From Comamonas suwonensis (GTDB lineage: Bacteria; Pseudomonadota; Gammaproteobacteria; Burkholderiales; Burkholderiaceae_C), in NCBI RefSeq assembly GCF_012844455.2, contig NZ_JABBCQ020000002.1, forward strand, positions 124,001 through 188,000: a DNA stretch of 64,000 nucleotides, given 5' to 3'. Below are positions 59,884-64,000 of the stretch, piece by piece (the first letter of the stretch is position 1; every line of letters begins with the position of its first letter). Position numbers and translations under genes: made by a program. The notes beneath the pieces were generated by a model that ran no database searches, was not told the DNA's origin, and saw only the letters and a list, made by a program, of their open reading frames with translations.

Positions 59884-61062
59884 TCAGCAAACCCACTGCT
59901 GGGCAATAACACCAGCGCGCTCTCGCGCACGCGCATCCAGAGCCATCAAGTCTTCCAGAGTGGAGACTGGGCCGGGCTGGACAGACTCAAGCGTCTGCAA
60001 ATTCACTGCATGAATGCGATCAAACGACAAGCGGCGATCCAGGAATGCAGCCACCGCGACTTCATTGGCCGCATTCAGCACCGTGGTTGTACCTTCAGGT
60101 GCGCGCAGCGCCTGCCAGGACAGGTGCAGACCGGGGAAGCGCTGGGCATCAGCCACTTCAAAGGTCAGCGCAGCCAGCCTGGCAAAATCAAGCACAGGCG
60201 TCCCGCTGGCAATGCGCTCTGGCCAGGCCAAACCACAGGCAATGGGCACGCGCATATCGGGTGTGCCCAGTTGCGCCAGCACCGATGAATCCTTGAACTG
60301 CACCATGGAGTGCACGATCTGCTGCGGGTGGATGACGACCTTGATTTTCTCGGGTGCTATGTCGAACAACCAACGCGCCTCGATCACTTCCAGCGCCTTG
60401 TTCATCATGGTGGCAGAGTCCACCGAGATCTTGCGACCCATGGAAAAATTGGGGTGAGCACAGGCCTGCTCGGGCGTAATCTGAGACAGCGTTGCTGGAT
60501 CGCGCTGGCGGAACGGACCACCGGATGCGGTCAGCAATAAGGAATCAACGCGATCAGCCCAGGTGCTGCTGTCTTCAGGCAGGCACTGGAAGATGGCCGA
60601 ATGCTCGCTGTCAATCGGCAGCAGCGTCGCGCCATGGCGCTTGACGGTGTCCATGAACAGCGCACCGCCCACGACCAGCGCTTCCTTGTTCGCCAGCATC
60701 AGGCGCTTGCCCGCCTTGGCCGCAGCCAGACAGGGTGCCAGACCGGCTGCACCCACAATCGCGGCCATTACGGCATCGACATCGGGATGAGACGCTATGA
60801 CTTCAAGAGCATCTTGCGCTTGCAGCACTTGCGTTACAAGCCCGTTTTGCTTGATTCCCTCAGCCAGCTGCTGCGCATGAGGAGCGCTCGCCATCACCGC
60901 AAAGCGCGGCTTGAACTGGACACATTGCCTGAGCATCAGATCCACTTGCGTGGAAGCGCTCAAGGCAAAAATTTCGTATTGTTCAGGGTGGCGCGCCACC
61001 ACATCCAGGGTATTGGTTCCGATAGAACCGGTAGAACCCAGAACCGTGATTTTCTGTTTCAT
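59884..61062 (-). CDS. dxr: 1-deoxy-D-xylulose 5-phosphate reductoisomerase
   Basis: Second step of the MEP isoprenoid pathway; target of fosmidomycin. The NADPH-binding fold is ITVLGSTGSIGTNTLDVV at the N-terminus; the metal and substrate motifs are PIDSEHSAIFQCL and SMGRKISVDSATMMNKALEVIEARWLF. Length is 392. Its start overlaps the cdsA stop by 4 bp, so it is coupled. It feeds the same cluster's UppS through IPP. Confidence 0.97.
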   Translation of the reverse strand: MKQKITVLGSTGSIGTNTLDVVARHPEQYEIFALSASTQVDLMLRQCVQFKPRFAVMASAPHAQQLAEGIKQNGLVTQVLQAQDALEVIASHPDVDAVMAAIVGAAGLAPCLAAAKAGKRLMLANKEALVVGGALFMDTVKRHGATLLPIDSEHSAIFQCLPEDSSTWADRVDSLLLTASGGPFRQRDPATLSQITPEQACAHPNFSMGRKISVDSATMMNKALEVIEARWLFDIAPEKIKVVIHPQQIVHSMVQFKDSSVLAQLGTPDMRVPIACGLAWPERIASGTPVLDFARLAALTFEVADAQRFPGLHLSWQALRAPEGTTTVLNAANEVAVAAFLDRRLSFDRIHAVNLQTLESVQPGPVSTLEDLMALDARARERAGVIAQQWVC

Positions 61063-61916
61063 GGATGCACAAAGGATGAGAGCATCATCGCCAACGGCAG
61101 CGTGGGCAGGAGCGCATCAATGCGATCCAGGACACCACCATGGCCGGGCAGCAAGCCGCTGCTGTCCTTGACACCAACGCTGCGCTTAATGAGGGATTCG
61201 ACCAGGTCGCCCACCACACTCATCGCAGCCATAAACACTGCGGCCAGTAGCAGGAACCAAAGCCCGCGCGACTGCAGTACCGAATAGAAACTGAGAACGC
61301 TGGCACCATAGTGGCGATCAGCCCAGCTCCAGACCAGAGCCAGAACAATCACCCCCAGCATGCCGCCCCACACCCCTTCCCAGCTTTTACCGGGACTGAT
61401 GGAGGGTGCCAATTTGTTCTTGGTGAATTTGAGGCCGAAGGTGCGGCCCGCGAAATAGGCAAACACGTCGGCTACCCAGACCAGCACCAGCACCGACATC
61501 AGGTAATTGATGCCAATATTGCGCGCCTGAACGACTGCCATCCACGACAACCACAGAGCCAGCACACCGCCCACCAGTCGCACGGCAGGCGGGATATGCG
61601 GCCAGCCGGCCACGCCTGCACGCAGCATCAGCACGCCACCCAGCACCCACAGAGCACCAGCAATCAGCCAGACCGTCGTCAGAGACTGGTCAAGCCAGCC
61701 CGCCCACCAGGAGCCTGCACACATCGCCGTGCAGACGGCTCCCAAAACCAGAGAACCTCCCTGCCCAAAACCGTTGAGGTGCCCCCACTCCCAGGCACCG
61801 GCTGCCATGAACACCAGCATCAACACGGCAAATGGCACGCTGCTGCCCGAATAAAACAATGCGGGCAACAGGATTGCCAGCAAAATCAAGGCGGTAATGA
61901 CGCGCTGCTTGAGCAT
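61059..61916 (-). CDS. cdsA: Phosphatidate cytidylyltransferase
   Basis: Makes CDP-diacylglycerol, the precursor of all phospholipids. An integral membrane protein of 285 residues with about eight helices; the CDS signature SLIKRSVGVKDSSGLLPGHG followed by GVLDRIDALL is complete. It sits between uppS and dxr, and overlaps dxr by 4 bp. Confidence 0.97.
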   Translation of the reverse strand: MLKQRVITALILLAILLPALFYSGSSVPFAVLMLVFMAAGAWEWGHLNGFGQGGSLVLGAVCTAMCAGSWWAGWLDQSLTTVWLIAGALWVLGGVLMLRAGVAGWPHIPPAVRLVGGVLALWLSWMAVVQARNIGINYLMSVLVLVWVADVFAYFAGRTFGLKFTKNKLAPSISPGKSWEGVWGGMLGVIVLALVWSWADRHYGASVLSFYSVLQSRGLWFLLLAAVFMAAMSVVGDLVESLIKRSVGVKDSSGLLPGHGGVLDRIDALLPTLPLAMMLSSFVHP

Positions 61917-61930
61917 GGCACCTCTTGTAG

Positions 61931-62689
61931 TTAAGCCGTCTGAGGGACGGCGGACGATGGTTGAATTTGTTCTGAAGTCTGGCCAAAACGCCGTTCACGA
62001 CCACTGAACACCGCAATAGCCTCATCCAACGCAGCCTCGTCAAACTCGGGCCACAGGGCATTGCTAAAGAACAGCTCGGTGTAGGCAGCCTGCCAGAGCA
62101 GAAAGTTGCTGATGCGGGTTTCGCCGCCGGTGCGAATCATCAGATCCGGATCCGGCACATGCGCCAAAGCCATGGCTCGGTCCAGATTCTCGGGCGTCAG
62201 CTCCATGCCTTGTGCCACCAGCTTTTGCGCGGCCTGGGCAATATCCCAGCGACCGCCGTAGTTGAAGCACACATTGAGAATCAGGCGCGTATTGTGCGCG
62301 GTGGTGCGCTCCGCCTCTTGCAGGCCTGCGCGCACCTTGTCGCTCAAACCCTGACGGTCACCCACGAAGTACAGACGCACGCCGTCACGACTGAGTTGCG
62401 CAACTTCCTTGGCCAGAGCCGATGCCAGCAGGCTCATGAGTCCAGAAACCTCTTCCTGCGGACGATTCCAGTTCTCGGAAGAAAACGCAAATACCGTGAG
62501 AACCTGCACGCCGCGCTCTACGCAAGCGCGAGCACAGCGGCGCAGGGACTCCACGCCCTGCTTGTGACCCGCAAGGCGCGGGAGCAGTCGGCGCTTGGCC
62601 CACCGCCCATTGCCATCCATGATGACGGCGATATGGCGCGGAACCGCGCCGTTTTTTGAGGATGTCAAAAGTGCAAGTCCTGTGGCCAA
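61931..62689 (-). CDS. uppS: Undecaprenyl diphosphate synthase
   Basis: Condenses isopentenyl diphosphate units into the C55 lipid carrier of peptidoglycan and O-antigen. Cis-prenyltransferase motifs: HIAVIMDGNGRWAKRR (catalytic Asp), FAFSSENWNRP and RTGGETRISNFLLWQAAYTEL. Length is 252. The protein starts with an extra hydrophilic ~15 residues. It lies between frr and cdsA. Confidence 0.97.
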   Translation of the reverse strand: MATGLALLTSSKNGAVPRHIAVIMDGNGRWAKRRLLPRLAGHKQGVESLRRCARACVERGVQVLTVFAFSSENWNRPQEEVSGLMSLLASALAKEVAQLSRDGVRLYFVGDRQGLSDKVRAGLQEAERTTAHNTRLILNVCFNYGGRWDIAQAAQKLVAQGMELTPENLDRAMALAHVPDPDLMIRTGGETRISNFLLWQAAYTELFFSNALWPEFDEAALDEAIAVFSGRERRFGQTSEQIQPSSAVPQTA

Positions 62690-62692
62690 GCC

Positions 62693-63253
62693 TCAGACCG
62701 CCATGATGTCCTGCTCTTTGGCAGTCACCAGCGCATCGATCTCGGCAATATGCTTGTCGGTGATCTTCTGAATGTCCGCTTCAGAACGCTTCTGATCATC
62801 TTCAGACGCTTCCTTGTCCTTGACCAGCTTCTTCACGCTTTCGTTGGCGTCACGACGCAGATTGCGAATCGCAATCTTGGAGTTTTCGCCTTCGTTACGA
62901 GCCAGCTTGGTCATTTCCTTGCGGCGCTCTTCGCTCATGGGAGGCATGGGCACGCGGATCAGGTCGCCCAGCGAAGCGGGATTCAGGCCCAGATCGCTTT
63001 CGCGAATGGCCTTCTCCACCTTGGCACCCATGGGCTTTTCCCAGACCTGCACGCTGATGGTGCGCGAATCCAGCAGGGACACATTGGCCACCTGAGACAG
63101 GGGCACCATGGAGCCATAGTACTCCACGTGAATCGTGTCCAGCAGTGCGGGATTGGCGCGACCTGTACGCACGCGCGAAAGATTGTTCTTCAGAGCCTCG
63201 ATGGATTGACCCATCTTGGTTTCAGTGTTCTTTTTGATTTCAGCAATCGTCAT
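62693..63253 (-). CDS. frr: Ribosome recycling factor
   Basis: Splits the post-termination ribosome together with EF-G. The 186 residues are nearly all helical with the conserved [35 protein letters not shown], and the C-terminal helix [21 protein letters not shown]. Gene order pyrH-frr-uppS is conserved among proteobacteria. Confidence 0.98.
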   Translation of the reverse strand: MTIAEIKKNTETKMGQSIEALKNNLSRVRTGRANPALLDTIHVEYYGSMVPLSQVANVSLLDSRTISVQVWEKPMGAKVEKAIRESDLGLNPASLGDLIRVPMPPMSEERRKEMTKLARNEGENSKIAIRNLRRDANESVKKLVKDKEASEDDQKRSEADIQKITDKHIAEIDALVTAKEQDIMAV

Positions 63254-63289
63254 GTTCTTGTTCCTTTGCGGGCAGTAGGCGGCAAACGC

Positions 63290-64000
63290 TCAAGCGTACA
63301 CCAGAGTGCCTTCGTCTTCACCCATGACCACGCGCTTGAGTGCGCCAGGCTTGACGATGGAGAACACGCGGATTGGCAACTTCTGGTCACGGCACAGCGC
63401 AAAAGCGGTAGCGTCCATGATGCCCAGATTGCGGGAGATGGCTTCATCAAAAGCCAGCTTGTCGTAGCGAGTCGCTGTGGAATCCTTCATGGGATCGGCC
63501 GTGTACACGCCATCCACCTTGGTGGCCTTCAGAACCACTTCAGCGCCGATTTCGGCACCGCGCAGCGCAGCGGCTGTATCGGTGGTGAAGAAAGGGTTGC
63601 CTGTACCAGCGGCAAACACCACAACCTTGCCCTCTTCGAGGTACTGCAGCGCCTTGGGGCGCACATAGGGCTCTACCACTTGCTCAATCGCAATCGCAGA
63701 CATCACACGGGCAGTCATGCCCTGCTTGTCCATGGCATCCGCCAGAGCCAACGCATTCATCACGGTTGCCAGCATGCCCATATAGTCGGCCGTTGCGCGG
63801 TCCATGCCGACCGAGCCACCTGCCACACCGCGGAAGATATTGCCGCCACCGATCACTACGGCGACTTGCACACCCACCTTGGTCACTTCCCCGATTTCAG
63901 ACACCATGCGCTCGATCGTGGCACGGTTGATGCCGAACTGGTCATCTCCCATTAACGCCTCCCCCGACAGCTTGAGCAAAATTCGCTTGTGAGCTGGTTT
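63290..64000 (-). CDS. pyrH: UMP kinase (N-terminus cut by window)
   Basis: Phosphorylates UMP to UDP; hexameric and regulated by GTP and UTP. The visible part begins [20 protein letters not shown] at the right window edge, so the true ATG lies a few codons beyond 64000; the apparent internal starts are not used. Motifs: [10 protein letters not shown] (nucleotide loop), [20 protein letters not shown] and [20 protein letters not shown]. The C-terminus ends [12 protein letters not shown]. It is the first gene of the visible pyrH-frr-uppS run. Confidence 0.97.
   Translation of the reverse strand, partial: KPAHKRILLKLSGEALMGDDQFGINRATIERMVSEIGEVTKVGVQVAVVIGGGNIFRGVAGGSVGMDRATADYMGMLATVMNALALADAMDKQGMTARVMSAIAIEQVVEPYVRPKALQYLEEGKVVVFAAGTGNPFFTTDTAAALRGAEIGAEVVLKATKVDGVYTADPMKDSTATRYDKLAFDEAISRNLGIMDATAFALCRDQKLPIRVFSIVKPGALKRVVMGEDEGTLVYA

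Overview
The window reads as a chromosomal segment of a betaproteobacterium of the order Burkholderiales, most likely family Comamonadaceae and probably Comamonas or a close relative. The clues are the protein sequences, the moderately high GC, the gene order in the conserved blocks, and a dispersed short repeat with core TAGCTGCTAGCGCTT that I recognise from Comamonadaceae genomes. It is almost entirely core genome. I found no prophage, CRISPR array or intact mobile element. The only clear mobile-DNA trace is a badly decayed IS2-group (IS3 family) transposase remnant downstream of a tRNA-Asn cluster.

Layout. 1-13400: a periplasmic sulfate-binding protein cut by the window edge; an iron-trafficking protein (YggX family); a tandem glycine riboswitch in front of a glycine-transporter/TRIC-type membrane protein; mnmC; a CorC/CNNM-type CBS protein; then a sulfate assimilation cluster (cysI, DUF934, cysH, cysD, cysN) followed by a 7Fe ferredoxin and a thioredoxin-reductase-like ferredoxin-NADP reductase. 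13400-20600: an NCS2 purine permease with a structured leader; peptide deformylase; three tandem tRNA-Asn genes; a small orphan gene; about 1.8 kb of gene-poor decayed DNA; a flavoprotein; thioredoxin. 20600-25800: rho, rpmE2, an ArnT-like membrane protein translationally coupled to a MATE transporter.

25800-37000 is the phosphate block: pstS-pstC-pstA-pstB-phoU-phoB-phoR on the minus strand, divergent ppx, and ppk1 converging on ppx. PHO-box-like direct repeats with an 11-bp period lie in front of pstS, ppx and ppk1, so uptake, signalling and polyphosphate turnover look like one PhoB regulon. 37000-43500: glmM, folP, ftsH, rlmE, a divergent CRS1-YhbY protein and a small glycosyltransferase. 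43600-50300: a Kdo-hydroxylase-like dioxygenase, DUF4149 protein, greA, carB and carA. 50400-64000: a long minus-strand run of envelope and translation genes, in transcription order pyrH (start outside the window), frr, uppS, cdsA, dxr, rseP, bamA, skp, lpxD, fabZ, lpxA, lpxB, rnhB and a TrmH-family methyltransferase.

Items most worth a second look: a short, divergent CysH with no iron-sulfur ligand cysteines; two intergenic repeat families, one lying directly after stop codons in sense orientation and the other apparently overwritten into coding sequence (including the N-terminus of CysN); a two-stem leader upstream of the purine permease that looks like a small riboswitch; and the PHO boxes that tie ppx and ppk1 to the Pho regulon.
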